Positions 52,632-62,787 of a DNA stretch of 64,000 nt are shown here, piece by piece (the first letter of the stretch is position 1; each line of letters starts with the position of its first letter). The notes beneath the pieces are model-generated. The model was not told where the DNA came from. It was given only the letters and a program-made list of their open reading frames with translations, and did not search any database. The translations under genes and the position numbers were made by a program. The DNA is from Helicobacter sp. MIT 21-1697 (lineage in GTDB: Bacteria > Campylobacterota > Campylobacteria > Campylobacterales > Helicobacteraceae): NCBI RefSeq assembly GCF_026241255.1, contig NZ_JAPHNC010000001.1, positions 248,001 through 312,000 on the forward strand. The letters are read 5' to 3'.

Positions 52632-53099
52632 TTATTTTGCAAGTTTAAATTCAACGCGTCTATTTTCTTGATTACATTCAGGTGTATCACTTGTGCAAGT
52701 AGGTTTGCTTTCACCATAGCTCACTGTTTTAATTTGAGAAGCATTTACGCCACGTGTTGTCAAAGCATTTTTAACTGCATTTGCTCTTTTTGTGCCAAGC
52801 GCATAGTTATAGGCATCTGAACCATAAGAGTCAGTATGTCCTTCAAGCACAATTTTTGCACCTGTTCCTTTAAGGGCAATGGCACTCTTTTCAACACGAT
52901 CTTCCATATCAGAACGAATATCATATTTGTCAAAATCAAATAAAACTTTTGCATAACCAGCAGCAGCTCCACCAGCTAAATCTACAAAATTATCTCCACC
53001 TGCAGCTTTTCCAGAACCAGAATCCGCTGCATCGGGCTCTGAACAACCCACTGAAATTAGTGCAGCTAAAACACCCATTGTAATATATTTTTTCATCAT
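52632..53099 (-). CDS. pal: peptidoglycan-associated lipoprotein Pal
   Basis: Outer-membrane lipoprotein linking the envelope to peptidoglycan and TolB. Lipobox at LISVGC (acylated Cys19 counting from 53099), then a Ser/Gly/Asp-rich tether and an OmpA-like domain (about 50-155) with VLFDFDKYDIRSDM, EGHTDSYGSDAYNYALG and NRRVEFKL, containing the meso-DAP-binding Asp and Arg. Two tandem ATGs (53099, 53096) follow AAGGAG; a TTG at 53102 is too close to the ribosome site. 155 residues, normal. Compared with H. pylori Pal the tether is shorter. Confidence 0.95.
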   Translation of the reverse strand: MMKKYITMGVLAALISVGCSEPDAADSGSGKAAGGDNFVDLAGGAAAGYAKVLFDFDKYDIRSDMEDRVEKSAIALKGTGAKIVLEGHTDSYGSDAYNYALGTKRANAVKNALTTRGVNASQIKTVSYGESKPTCTSDTPECNQENRRVEFKLAK

Positions 53100-53151
53100 C
53101 AATCTCCTTAAAAATAAAATAGCGAGATTCTACGCTATAAAAGTAAATATC

Positions 53152-54411
53152 TTACCAATCAAAAGCTTGGATTTTCATTTTGGTGAGGGGGAAAAAGTAA
53201 TTTGTATTATAATCTATGCGAATTATGCCCAAAGCACTTTGTGCTTTATAATATTTAAGATACATAATTGTTCCACCATCATTTGAATATTTGGGCATTT
53301 GATTTTTGCCACTTGCTGTTAGTCGGCGGATATAATTTGAGCCCGGTGCGAGTGAAATAAGGTAGAGATTGAAAGTATTAGCACCAAATTCATTATTTGT
53401 TTCGCGACTTGTATAAACTGCGTATTTGCCATTTGAGGTAACTGCGCTATTATTGCGTCCGTGAAGTACAACTTGTTCTGTTCCACCTCCATCTACGCGC
53501 ATCATAAAGATATTAGGATAACCAAGCCTATCGGAGACAAAGATAATTTCTTTTTCATTATTAACAAATTTTCCATCAACATCAATGCCTGAATAGTTTG
53601 TAAGCTTACGCAAATTTTTGCTCTTTGTATTGTAAAGATATAAATCAGAAAGAGCAGTGGGAGAGAGACTAAGTATAAGATTCTCTCCATTTTTACTCAC
53701 ATCAGAAACTATGGCAATGCCTTCGCTGCCGACAAGCTGTTCAATGTGTCCTGTGGTAAGATTATGTTTAAGAATTGTTGGGACGTCAAGATATTTTGTG
53801 TAGTAAATGCTTTCTTGTTTAGAATCTGCCCATTTAGGGAAAATATTGAGCCCACCTTTAACAACAACTTTTTGATAAGTGAGAGTATAATCAGCTATAA
53901 GAATCTCGCTATTGCCTGAAGATGTGTATTGTGAAAGCACAACAAGACGCTGCATCCATTGAATGCTTGGAGCTTGGATATAACTATTAATATCAATGCA
54001 CATACGATGAGCAATAAAAGGAAAACGTTTGACATCATTTTCTGTGTAATCTTTGACATAGATGCGTTTTGAGGTATTAATATCATAAAGTGATATTGTG
54101 CCTGTGAGATTGTTTGCAGATTTACTGACTTTGATTTGAGCGAGCAGGTCAATTTTTTTGTCCGCATAATCTTTATATGCAACTTCTGAATTTTTATTCA
54201 CCCCGCCATCATACACTTGGAAATGCCCACTTACCTTTAAATCAGCCGCAAGCATTTTTAGCACTTTTGTGCCAAAATCTGTATTCTCACTATCTAATCT
54301 TTCAACCACAATATATGGAATCTTGTTGGTATTTTTGATAATCTCCAATGTTGCGTCAATTCCAAATGATTTGACACTTAGTAATAATAGAATTAAACCA
54401 ATAAATCTCAT
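53152..54411 (-). CDS. tolB: Tol-Pal periplasmic beta-propeller TolB
   Basis: 419 residues: signal peptide (MRFIGLILLLLSVKSFG, cleaved near 17), an N-terminal alpha/beta domain (about 25-140) and a six-bladed propeller with WD-like repeats (NILILSLSPTALSDLYLYN, NEKEIIFVSDRLGYPNIFMM, GKYAVYTSRETN, GGTIMYLKY). It binds Pal and TolA. No NSGG-type deviations seen. ATG 54411 follows AAGGAGTTGT. It sits between tolA and pal in the usual order, nine bases after the tolA stop, so it is part of one transcript. Confidence 0.95.
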   Translation of the reverse strand: MRFIGLILLLLSVKSFGIDATLEIIKNTNKIPYIVVERLDSENTDFGTKVLKMLAADLKVSGHFQVYDGGVNKNSEVAYKDYADKKIDLLAQIKVSKSANNLTGTISLYDINTSKRIYVKDYTENDVKRFPFIAHRMCIDINSYIQAPSIQWMQRLVVLSQYTSSGNSEILIADYTLTYQKVVVKGGLNIFPKWADSKQESIYYTKYLDVPTILKHNLTTGHIEQLVGSEGIAIVSDVSKNGENLILSLSPTALSDLYLYNTKSKNLRKLTNYSGIDVDGKFVNNEKEIIFVSDRLGYPNIFMMRVDGGGTEQVVLHGRNNSAVTSNGKYAVYTSRETNNEFGANTFNLYLISLAPGSNYIRRLTASGKNQMPKYSNDGGTIMYLKYYKAQSALGIIRIDYNTNYFFPLTKMKIQAFDW

Positions 54412-54420
54412 ACAACTCCT

Positions 54421-55113
54421 TTAGTTTTTAAAAGTTATAGCAATCTCCCTTGTTCCCTTTGGGTGAGGTGGAAAGTGCATTTGTGTACATTCTTCAAGCA
54501 TCATTTTGAGAGAATCATCAAAAGCTATATTGCTAGAATATTTTACAATTTTATAACTAAAAACTCCATTGTCTGTAATACGAATATGAACTAATGCCTG
54601 CATTTTATCTTCAACATAGAATGTTTGCTGCCATTTTTGGTGGATTATTTTTTCAATTTGTGCATACCACTCATCATATTCCCCATCATTTTGAGCACTA
54701 TTGGTGCTGATAGTCAAATTGCTGAGAGTATTAAGTTTATTCTGCAACTCTTGAGCTGTCGATTGTAGATCTTTGATTTGTTGCTCTTTAGCATTTTGTT
54801 CTACTCTATCGCGATTGTCTCCTATGGGGGTATTTTGTGAGGGTTGATTGCTATCTATTCTATCAAATATATCTTTGATTCCTGAACCTGCAAGAGGATT
54901 ATTTGTTGATGAAGAGTTCTTATTTGGACTTGGAGTGGGCTTATCATCAATAATAGCCTCAATGCTAAGGGCATTGAGTGAAATTGCTGATTCTTTAAGA
55001 GAAGAATAGTGTATGGGCGAAACAAAAAGAGTAAAAACAAAAGCAATAATAATAAAACAATAAATACAGAGTGAAATGATGCCACTTGTGATAAATAACA
55101 GAGCATTATTCAT
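54421..55113 (-). CDS. tolA: TolA-like energy-transducing protein
   Basis: 230 residues with one N-terminal membrane helix (about 8-33), a hydrophilic Ser/Asn/Pro-rich and then Gln-rich coiled region (KEQQIKDLQSTAQELQNKL, about 110-130) and a C-terminal TonB/TolA-like domain (about 145-230, WYAQIEKIIHQKWQQTF, VHIRITDNGVFSYKIVKYSS, DDSLKMMLEECTQMHFPPHP). It spans the periplasm and links TolQR to TolB/Pal. The central region is much shorter than in E. coli TolA. The ATG at 55113, one base after the TAA of tolR, is the start; the open frame continues far upstream into tolR but only as a shadow. Confidence 0.88.
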   Translation of the reverse strand: MNNALLFITSGIISLCIYCFIIIAFVFTLFVSPIHYSSLKESAISLNALSIEAIIDDKPTPSPNKNSSSTNNPLAGSGIKDIFDRIDSNQPSQNTPIGDNRDRVEQNAKEQQIKDLQSTAQELQNKLNTLSNLTISTNSAQNDGEYDEWYAQIEKIIHQKWQQTFYVEDKMQALVHIRITDNGVFSYKIVKYSSNIAFDDSLKMMLEECTQMHFPPHPKGTREIAITFKN

Positions 55114-55114
55114 T

Positions 55115-55510
55115 TTAGCTACTAGTAACAAGAGATACTTTAAGAAAACCGGATTCTTTGGCAACTTTAAGAATATAAATAATATCTTCATATTTAAGAT
55201 TTTTATCCGCTCGGATAAAAATATGTATATCTTTATCAAAGTTTTTACTAAAAAGCACGAAGCTATCCGCAAAATTTTTAAATTCATATACTTTATCGCG
55301 TATATAGATTTTTCTGTGAGCACTCACACGTATTTCAAGCATAGTATCTTTAGCAATTTTTTTTGTTTTAGAGCCTTTGGGGAGTGTAATATCTTCTTGA
55401 TAAGTGATTGTAGGTGTGCTGACCATAAGGATTGCCAAAAGCACCAACATAATATCTACAAGTGGTGTGATATTAAGTTCAGGCTTTTCTTCCCAATCAA
55501 ACTCTTCCAT
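55115..55510 (-). CDS. tolR: TolR/ExbD-type inner-membrane protein
   Basis: 131 residues: short cytoplasmic start, one helix (about 15-35) with the essential Asp in PLVDIMLVLLAILMV, then a periplasmic domain with a long coiled start (ITLPKGSKTK, a swapped strand marker) and IFIRADKNLKYEDIIYILK near the end. It forms the H+ channel with TolQ that energises TolA. ATG 55510 follows TAGGATTCTA; an upstream in-frame start at 55543 would overlap tolQ by 26 bases. It is placed seven bases after tolQ. ExbD for TonB is the alternative, but the neighbours favour the Tol role. Confidence 0.93.
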   Translation of the reverse strand: MEEFDWEEKPELNITPLVDIMLVLLAILMVSTPTITYQEDITLPKGSKTKKIAKDTMLEIRVSAHRKIYIRDKVYEFKNFADSFVLFSKNFDKDIHIFIRADKNLKYEDIIYILKVAKESGFLKVSLVTSS

Positions 55511-55517
55511 TAGAATC

Positions 55518-56081
55518 CTATTTGCTTGAAAGCATAATATCAATTTGCATTTGAATACAGGTAATAATATGGTATGACTTGCGTTTAAGAAGTAAATGAA
55601 ATGAATAGGCAGGAATTGCTACAAGAATGCCTGTTGCAGTCGCTACAAGAGCTTTTGATATAACAGGTGCTATTACATCAAAAGATACATTGCCACCACC
55701 AAGATAACTAAAAGCTTCTAAAATTTCAACTACCGTTCCAAAAAGCCCTATAAAAGGTGCAGTAGAAGCTATAATGCTTAAAAATACAAGAGATGAGGTA
55801 GCTTTTTGAGTTGCTTTAAGTTTCCATACTTGACATATTTCTTTTGAGATATGTCCTCCACTTTTTTCAAGCAAAGCATTGATAAAAGTATTTTTTGGAA
55901 CAAGAATACTTTTGGCTAAGAGCATATCAAGATGGTATTTTTCTGATGCTAACCAATCGCCAAGTGTAAAATTTTTATAGATATAAATCCAAAATGTAAC
56001 AAGAAAATATACAGAAAGCCAGCAAAGCACAAGAATAGTTGTTATTGTGCTTTCTTCAAAAAAAGTTTTAAAAACACTCAT
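55518..56081 (-). CDS. tolQ: TolQ/ExbB-type proton channel protein
   Basis: 187 residues, three helices (about 13-35, 95-120 and 140-165). The typical MotA/TolQ/ExbB region is present: IIASTAPFIGLFGTVVEIL and ISKALVATATGILVAIPAY, containing the polar Thr residues of the proton path. It works with TolR and TolA in outer-membrane invagination and stability. ATG 56081 has only a weak ribosome site and lies 13 bases after atpC, so transcription probably continues from the ATP synthase genes. This is the same joining of atp and tol genes as in H. pylori. Confidence 0.94.
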   Translation of the reverse strand: MSVFKTFFEESTITTILVLCWLSVYFLVTFWIYIYKNFTLGDWLASEKYHLDMLLAKSILVPKNTFINALLEKSGGHISKEICQVWKLKATQKATSSLVFLSIIASTAPFIGLFGTVVEILEAFSYLGGGNVSFDVIAPVISKALVATATGILVAIPAYSFHLLLKRKSYHIITCIQMQIDIMLSSK

Positions 56082-56094
56082 AATGCTGCATTTT

Positions 56095-56490
56095 CTATTC
56101 TATGAATTTTTTATAACCACTTTCAACACGAGAAACTACCATACCAAATAAGGCATCATCGTCTGAAGCTTCTTTAAGAAGGGTTTTGGCATCATCAATG
56201 GCTAAAGCAATTTCGGATTCCGTATTACCTGCAATAGCGACTGCACCATCAGCAATAATTTTTACATCAGCATTTGATATTTGGGCGTGTCCCCAATTAA
56301 TTGCTATAAGTCCTTTATCACCTTCTAAGCTTTCAAATTCAATAACACCAACCTTAAGAAGTGAGAGAAGATTACAATGTCCCGGAAAAACACCAAACTC
56401 TCCTTCGCTACCGGGCATAATGACGTGTTTGACCGTGCCATTATAGATACTCCCATAAGGAGTTACAATACTGAGTGTGAGACTTTCCAT
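56095..56490 (-). CDS. atpC: ATP synthase F1 subunit epsilon
   Basis: Inhibitory stalk subunit that connects gamma with the c-ring. The N-terminal beta-sandwich (about 1-85) has LSIVTPYGSIYNGTV, MPGSEGEFGVFPGHCNLLSL and AINWGHAQIS; the C-terminal helical part (about 90-131) is short and carries EIALAIDDAKTLL. 131 residues, normal. ATG 56490 is preceded by a weak AGGTGAT and lies eight bases after the atpD stop. It is the last gene of the F1 group. Confidence 0.96.
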   Translation of the reverse strand: MESLTLSIVTPYGSIYNGTVKHVIMPGSEGEFGVFPGHCNLLSLLKVGVIEFESLEGDKGLIAINWGHAQISNADVKIIADGAVAIAGNTESEIALAIDDAKTLLKEASDDDALFGMVVSRVESGYKKFIE

Positions 56491-56498
56491 ATTATCAC

Positions 56499-57899
<1,401 letters not shown>

Positions 57900-57918
57900 T
57901 TATTCTCCTTTGCAAAAT

Positions 57919-58812
57919 TTATTTTATGGCTTCAGCACCAGCATTAATCTCAACGAGTTCTGTCGTGATTGCTTCTTGCCGAGCTTTATTAAGAGAGATT
58001 GTGAGGCTTTTGACCAAATCTCCGGCATTATTAGTTGCTGCGTCCATAGCTTGGATTCTCGCGCTGTGTTCGGCAGCTAGAGAATCAACGAGAGCGTAAT
58101 ACATATTGTATTGCACATACTTTTTTGCAAGCTCATCTAGTATGGTATTTTCTTCATCTTCTGGCTCAATATTGAGGATAGAAAATTGTTCATCTTGTTT
58201 GATATTGATTGTAAGAGGTAGAATAGCTTGTGATTCTAATTCTTGAGAAATCATATTCTTGAACCCATTATGCACAATTATTACCTGATCAGTCGCACCA
58301 TTAAGAAAATCCTCAACTACATTTTCTATAAATGCTTCGGCTCTTTCAAAAGTTGGTGTAGCACTTAAGCCTATAGCTTTATCTAGCACTTCAATATCGT
58401 TGAACGCAAAAAATGAAATTCCTGTTTTGCCAATACCTCTTAATCGCACTTTAATACCTTGCTGCTTATATGTCTCCATAAGTCGCAGCACTTCTTTGAT
58501 GGTTGTGATATTAAATCCACCACACAAACCTTTATCAGCAGTAATAAATATAATATCAAGTTTTTTAATTTCACGACCTTCAGAGTTGGCAAAATAGCGA
58601 CTATTAATATTATCAAGTCCTCGTACGCGAATCTTTGCTACCACATCGTGAAATACTGCGCTTAGTTGCTTGGCATACACTTTTGAGCGTCTTGCAAGCT
58701 CTTCGGCTTTTTTTAACTTAGAGCTAGAGACAAGTTTCATAGCCTTAGTTGTTTTTTGTGTGTTTTTAACACTGCTGATTTTTCTTTTAATATCTTTAAG
58801 GTTGCCTCCCAT
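57919..58812 (-). CDS. atpG: ATP synthase F1 subunit gamma
   Basis: Central rotor shaft, 297 residues. It begins [20 protein letters not shown], the N-terminal coiled-coil half, with [13 protein letters not shown] in the globular part (about 89-101), and ends with the C-terminal coiled coil including [19 protein letters not shown] and [20 protein letters not shown] 58812 has GAGGAGC six bases upstream. It lies between atpA and atpD, 12 bases from the atpA stop. Typical of the conserved atpH-A-G-D-C order. Confidence 0.98.
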   Translation of the reverse strand: MGGNLKDIKRKISSVKNTQKTTKAMKLVSSSKLKKAEELARRSKVYAKQLSAVFHDVVAKIRVRGLDNINSRYFANSEGREIKKLDIIFITADKGLCGGFNITTIKEVLRLMETYKQQGIKVRLRGIGKTGISFFAFNDIEVLDKAIGLSATPTFERAEAFIENVVEDFLNGATDQVIIVHNGFKNMISQELESQAILPLTINIKQDEQFSILNIEPEDEENTILDELAKKYVQYNMYYALVDSLAAEHSARIQAMDAATNNAGDLVKSLTISLNKARQEAITTELVEINAGAEAIK

Positions 58813-58824
58813 AATAGCTCCTCA

Positions 58825-60339
58825 TTACGCTCCAAAGTTAATTTTAAATTCTTCAAGAGCCTTACTAAGCTCAGCTTCAGTTTCTTTATCAAGTGCCTTT
58901 TTTGCGCTAATATCTTCAAAAATTTTGGGATATTTTGCTTCAAGGAATGGATAAAGCTCGGCTTCAAATTTTGTAACCCTACTAGCTTGGATATCATCAA
59001 GGTATCCGTTTGCACCAGCATAAATAATGATTACCTGCTTTTCAATTGAAAGAGGAGAATAAGGAGGTTGTTTGAGGATTTCTACCATTCTTTGTCCTCG
59101 TTCAAGTTGTTTGCGGCTTGATTCATCAAGGTCAGATGCGAATTGAGAAAATGCTTGAAGTTCTCTATATTGAGCCAAATCAAGGCGCAATGTTCCAGCT
59201 ACTTGCTTCGTAGCCTTAATTTGGGCAGCTCCTCCTACGCGTGAAACAGATAATCCTACATTAATAGCAGGGCGAATACCGGAGTTGAATAAATCTGTTT
59301 CAAGGAATATTTGTCCATCAGTAATTGAAATAACATTTGTTGGAATATAAGCTGCCACATCTCCCGCTTGTGTTTCAATAATAGGGAGTGCTGTTAAAGA
59401 ACCTGCACCAAGCTCATCATTGAGTTTTGCTGCCCTTTCAAGGAGGCGAGAATGGAGATAAAATACATCGCCGGGGAATGCTTCACGTCCGGGAGGTCTT
59501 CTTAAAATAAGAGACATTTCACGATATGCCACAGCGTGCTTACTTAAGTCATCATAGATGATAAGGGCGTGTCGTGCATTGTCTCTAAAATATTCTCCAA
59601 TTGTAACACCTGTATATGGAGCAAGAAATTGCATTGCTGCAGAAAAAGAAGCAGGAGCATTCACTACAACGGTATAGTCCATAGCCCCGTGTTCCTCAAG
59701 TTTGCGCACAACTTGAGCAACGGTTGATTCTTTTTGCCCCACAGCGACATAGATACAAATGACATCTTGTCCCTTTTGGTTGATAATTGTATCTATGGCA
59801 ACTGTTGTTTTACCTGTCTGCCTATCGCCTATGATAAGCTCTCTTTGTCCTCGTCCGATTGGCACAAGCGCATCAATAGCCTTAAGACCTGTTTGAAGAG
59901 GTTGATGAACAGATTTGCGTGCCATAATGCCCGGAGCCTTTTCTTCAACAAAGCGATATTCAGTTGCTTCAATTGTTCCTTTTCCGTCAATAGGCTCACC
60001 TAGTGTATTAATAACACGTCCAACTACGGCATCTCCTACCGGCACTTTCATTAGTTTTTTGAGACGTTTGACAGAAGTTCCTTCTTTGATTGTGCGTCCA
60101 GAACCAAGCACAACCACACCTACACTACTTTCTTCAAGGTTAAAGGCAATGCCTGTATCACCCGTATCAAATTCTACCATCTCATAATACATCACATTAT
60201 TAAGCCCATATACTTTTGCCACACCATCAGCATAGGCGATAACCTTACCTGTTTCGCTAATATCAATGTTGATATTAAAATTCTCAATTCTCTCTTTGAT
60301 GATTGAGCTGATTTCTTCTGATTTGATTTTTGTTGTCAC
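58825..60339 (-). CDS. atpA: ATP synthase F1 subunit alpha
   Basis: Regulatory nucleotide-binding subunit, 504 residues. Walker [10 protein letters not shown] with Lys177; the arginine finger lies in [11 protein letters not shown]-like [12 protein letters not shown] near 367; [21 protein letters not shown] includes Walker B. The N-terminal helix [15 protein letters not shown] binds the peripheral-stalk delta subunit. The start is GTG 60339, with GGAGAG seven bases upstream. It lies 21 bases after atpH. Confidence 0.99.
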   Translation of the reverse strand: MTTKIKSEEISSIIKERIENFNINIDISETGKVIAYADGVAKVYGLNNVMYYEMVEFDTGDTGIAFNLEESSVGVVVLGSGRTIKEGTSVKRLKKLMKVPVGDAVVGRVINTLGEPIDGKGTIEATEYRFVEEKAPGIMARKSVHQPLQTGLKAIDALVPIGRGQRELIIGDRQTGKTTVAIDTIINQKGQDVICIYVAVGQKESTVAQVVRKLEEHGAMDYTVVVNAPASFSAAMQFLAPYTGVTIGEYFRDNARHALIIYDDLSKHAVAYREMSLILRRPPGREAFPGDVFYLHSRLLERAAKLNDELGAGSLTALPIIETQAGDVAAYIPTNVISITDGQIFLETDLFNSGIRPAINVGLSVSRVGGAAQIKATKQVAGTLRLDLAQYRELQAFSQFASDLDESSRKQLERGQRMVEILKQPPYSPLSIEKQVIIIYAGANGYLDDIQASRVTKFEAELYPFLEAKYPKIFEDISAKKALDKETEAELSKALEEFKINFGA

Positions 60340-60360
60340 TTTTCTCTCCTTGTGTTAAAA

Positions 60361-60885
60361 TTAAAGTGCTTTGAGTATATGATGTTTTAAATCATTGCTA
60401 AAGCGTTCTTTGGAAAAAGACACTTCAATACCCAAGTCCTCAACGCTTAACTTAATACCATCTACCTCGTTCAGCTTTTGCTTAATGCTAAGTTTGACAC
60501 CAAGTTTTTTAGCTAGAGAATCTTGAATTTTCTCCAATGTTTTGGTGTCTAAGTCTTCTCTAGTAGTAAGTGTTGCTGCATATTCTTTTTTGCGTGCAAG
60601 CAAACGTTTTTCAAGCTCATCACTGATGTATGGAATAAGTAATATTCTATCAGATTGTGCTAAGAGGCGGAAAAAATTTTGGAGTTTTGTATCAACCTTA
60701 CCTACAGATTCTAGTAAGAATTGTTCTTTTTGTGTTTTGCTTAAAAATGGTGAAGCAATAATATCAGCATTCTTTTTATTTTTAAGCACAGCAGAGAATC
60801 CTTTGAGGATATTCAAAACTTCATCTAAATCACTAACAGAATCCACAAGAGCTTGAGTATATTTTTTTGAGATGATATGGAGCAT
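60361..60885 (-). CDS. atpH: ATP synthase subunit delta (F1 OSCP)
   Basis: Clamps the peripheral stalk to the top of F1. 174 residues: helical N-terminal domain (KKYTQALVDSVSDLDEVL, FLSKTQKEQFLLESV) and a C-terminal domain with ATLTTREDLDTKTLEKIQ and VDGIKLSVEDLGIEVSF, the part that binds subunit b. Poorly conserved in sequence but clear from position between atpF and atpA. ATG 60885 overlaps the atpF stop by one base (TAATG), so the two are translationally coupled. Confidence 0.93.
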   Translation of the reverse strand: MLHIISKKYTQALVDSVSDLDEVLNILKGFSAVLKNKKNADIIASPFLSKTQKEQFLLESVGKVDTKLQNFFRLLAQSDRILLIPYISDELEKRLLARKKEYAATLTTREDLDTKTLEKIQDSLAKKLGVKLSIKQKLNEVDGIKLSVEDLGIEVSFSKERFSNDLKHHILKAL

Positions 60886-61400
60886 TATGAAATCCTTTTT
60901 GTAATGATATTAACATAATCTTCTTTATTAAGTTGAATATCACCACTTTGTATCAATTTGTTTAAGAGCTCATCAACAGCTTCGTGAGTAACTTTTCTAC
61001 GCTCAAACTCAATATTTGATTCAAGCATATATTTGAGAGTTTCTATATCTTTTTTAATTTGGTCATTATATTTTTGTTCTACTAAATACGCTTCTTGTTT
61101 AGCAGCATTAACAATACTTTTAGCTTTCTCTTTGCTTTCTTCTAAGCGCTTTTGAGTAGCTTCTTTTTCTCGTTTTGCTTTGTGGAGATTTTCTTGTACT
61201 TCTTGCAAACGAGCTGAAATAGCATTTCTTCTTTTTACAAAAATACCTTTGATAGAATCAAATGCAAAATACCATAAAATCGCAACAAATATCACAAAAT
61301 TAATAACGCGCTGAATAAAGTCGCTTTCTTCAATGTTTGCCGATGCAAAAATTAAAGAAGGAAAACTCACGCATATTGCAAAAAAAACTATTTTTTTCAT
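60885..61400 (-). CDS. atpF: ATP synthase F0 subunit b
   Basis: Peripheral-stalk subunit, 171 residues. It begins with a signal-like hydrophobic segment (MKKIVFFAICVSFPSLIFAS), then the true membrane helix (about 29-49, FIQRVINFVIFVAILWYFAF) and a long charged coiled coil (KRRNAISARLQEVQENLHK, EKEATQKRLEESKEKAK). A cleaved or two-helix N-terminus is a Campylobacterota trait. ATG 61400. It pairs with the b' gene upstream; subunits a and c are not encoded here. Confidence 0.93.
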   Translation of the reverse strand: MKKIVFFAICVSFPSLIFASANIEESDFIQRVINFVIFVAILWYFAFDSIKGIFVKRRNAISARLQEVQENLHKAKREKEATQKRLEESKEKAKSIVNAAKQEAYLVEQKYNDQIKKDIETLKYMLESNIEFERRKVTHEAVDELLNKLIQSGDIQLNKEDYVNIITKRIS

Positions 61401-61409
61401 TATCCCCTC

Positions 61410-61835
61410 CTAAATTTGTTTAAGTTTTGTATTGAGTATTGTTTGAAACAAAGGAAGCTGCTCAAGCAATTCTGCATAAAGCTGCGATTTTTGTTCTTGT
61501 AGTTCCTGTTTGTATTGTGTAAGTTTGCTTTCATTTTCGGCTTTTTTTGCATTCATTTTGTGTTCGTATGCAGTTTTTGCTTCTTTTGTTGCAGATTCTA
61601 GAATCTGCGCTGCTTCTTTTCTAGCAAGAGAAAGTATTTGAGCAATTTCTTCCTCAAGATGTTGAGTATCACTTTTATAAGTTTGGGTGCTTAATAAATC
61701 ACGTTCTATGGAATTATCGCGATTATTCATAAAAGTAAGAATAGGTTTAAAAAGCCACTGGTTAAGGAGGTAGATTAAGGCTATAAAAGTTATAAAAACA
61801 AGCAACATAAGATAAGGGTTAAGAGTGATACTCAT
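61410..61835 (-). CDS. atpF': ATP synthase F0 subunit b' (b-type)
   Basis: Second stalk subunit, 141 residues, making the heterodimeric bb' stalk seen in Campylobacterota and photosynthetic bacteria. One helix near the N-terminus (about 8-28, YLMLLVFITFIALIYLLNQW), PILTFMNNRDNSIERDL, and then a coiled coil rich in Ala/Glu/Lys (EAAQILESATKEAKTAYEHK). ATG 61835 follows AAAGGAGATTAG. It is the first gene of the F-type cluster, 74 bases downstream of parB across a palindrome. Confidence 0.92.
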   Translation of the reverse strand: MSITLNPYLMLLVFITFIALIYLLNQWLFKPILTFMNNRDNSIERDLLSTQTYKSDTQHLEEEIAQILSLARKEAAQILESATKEAKTAYEHKMNAKKAENESKLTQYKQELQEQKSQLYAELLEQLPLFQTILNTKLKQI

Positions 61836-61867
61836 CTAATCTCCTTTAATTCAAGATAAAATTGTAA

Positions 61868-61889
61868 ATATTTTAACAAGTTAAAATAT
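61868..61889. promoter_or_regulatory. 22-bp AT-rich palindrome between parB and atpF'
   Basis: ATATTTTAAC and GTTAAAATAT are exact inverse complements separated by AA. It lies 20 bases after the parB stop and 32 bases before the atpF' start on the minus strand. It could be a weak terminator for parAB, an operator, or both; no U-run follows. It does not resemble the parS sequence I know. Confidence 0.4.
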
Positions 61890-61909
61890 ATTAAACCTTA
61901 AAGCAAACA

Positions 61910-62782
61910 TTATTTTGACATTTTTTTTATTAAGGTGGTAATTTCCGCATCACTTTGAAAGATAATGCTTATCTTAGATGTATTGATATGACTTTGGATA
62001 CCCATATCTTTAAATATGTTCTGAAGCGCATACAAAAGCTCTTTGTCAAGGATTTGAGTATGTTTTAAAATATTTTTTTTGGAAAGTGTTTCTTTTTTGT
62101 CTTTAATTTTCTTAATTAATGTTTCAGTATCACGCACATTTAATTTTTGCCCGATAATTGAATCTGCTACAAGTTTTTGTTCTTTTTCACCAAGTGTAAC
62201 AAGCATTTTTGCGTGTCCTTGACTGATTTTGTTTTCATTCAGCAAATCCTTAACTTCATCACTTAATTGCAATAAACGCAAAGTATTGGTAATTTGTGTG
62301 CGTGATTTATTGATACGTTTAGAAAGCTCTTCGTGAGTCATATCATATTCTTCAAGTAACTCTTGGTAAGAAAGAGCAAGCTCAATCGCCCCTAAATCTT
62401 CTCGTTGAATATTCTCAATAATAGCTAATTCGCGCATATATTTGAAATCAATTTCTGCTACAATCGCTTTAATATTGCTCAATCCTGCGAGTTTAGAAGC
62501 GCGCAGCCTACGTTCCCCAGCGATAAGCACATAGTCTCCATCGCCATTATCATATACAATTACAGGTTGGAGCAACCCGTGTTCTTTAATAGATTCTGAA
62601 AGTTCTTGAAGTGCTTGTGGATTAAAAGTTTTTCTTGGTTGGTAAGGATTGGGTTTGATAATATCAACATCAAGCTCTAATACAAGTGAAGAATTATCGC
62701 TAAGATTCTGTTCATATGCTTCTGCGGTTTCAGAGAGTATTGCTCCAAGTCCCCTACCCATTGCCAATTTTTTTTTAGCCAT
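61910..62782 (-). CDS. parB: chromosome-partitioning protein ParB
   Basis: CTPase clamp that loads at parS sites and spreads. 290 residues: N-terminal CTP-binding part with PNPYQPRKTF (about 41-50), QPVIVYDNGDGDYVLIAGERRLRAS (split in the middle of the ParB/Srx box; GERRLRA is the key), and ENIQREDLGAIELALSYQEL. The helix-turn-helix includes LSKRINKSRTQITNTLRLL, then a C-terminal dimerisation segment. ATG 62782 is five bases after the parA stop. An A8 run lies in the last codons. With ParA it segregates the origin region, which agrees with the location of atp genes beside parAB in Helicobacter. Confidence 0.97.
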   Translation of the reverse strand: MAKKKLAMGRGLGAILSETAEAYEQNLSDNSSLVLELDVDIIKPNPYQPRKTFNPQALQELSESIKEHGLLQPVIVYDNGDGDYVLIAGERRLRASKLAGLSNIKAIVAEIDFKYMRELAIIENIQREDLGAIELALSYQELLEEYDMTHEELSKRINKSRTQITNTLRLLQLSDEVKDLLNENKISQGHAKMLVTLGEKEQKLVADSIIGQKLNVRDTETLIKKIKDKKETLSKKNILKHTQILDKELLYALQNIFKDMGIQSHINTSKISIIFQSDAEITTLIKKMSK

Positions 62783-62787
62783 TACTT

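Noticed and set aside
55114-55323. A 70-residue N-terminal extension of tolA
   Set aside because: It overlaps tolR entirely in another frame; the ATG at 55113 right after the tolR stop gives a normal TolA start with its membrane helix.
61563-61610. Adjacent AGATTCT and AGAATCT inside atpF' as a hairpin element
   Set aside because: They lie in coding sequence and overlap directly (GATTCTAGAATC), forming a plain palindrome; kept only as part of the motif count.
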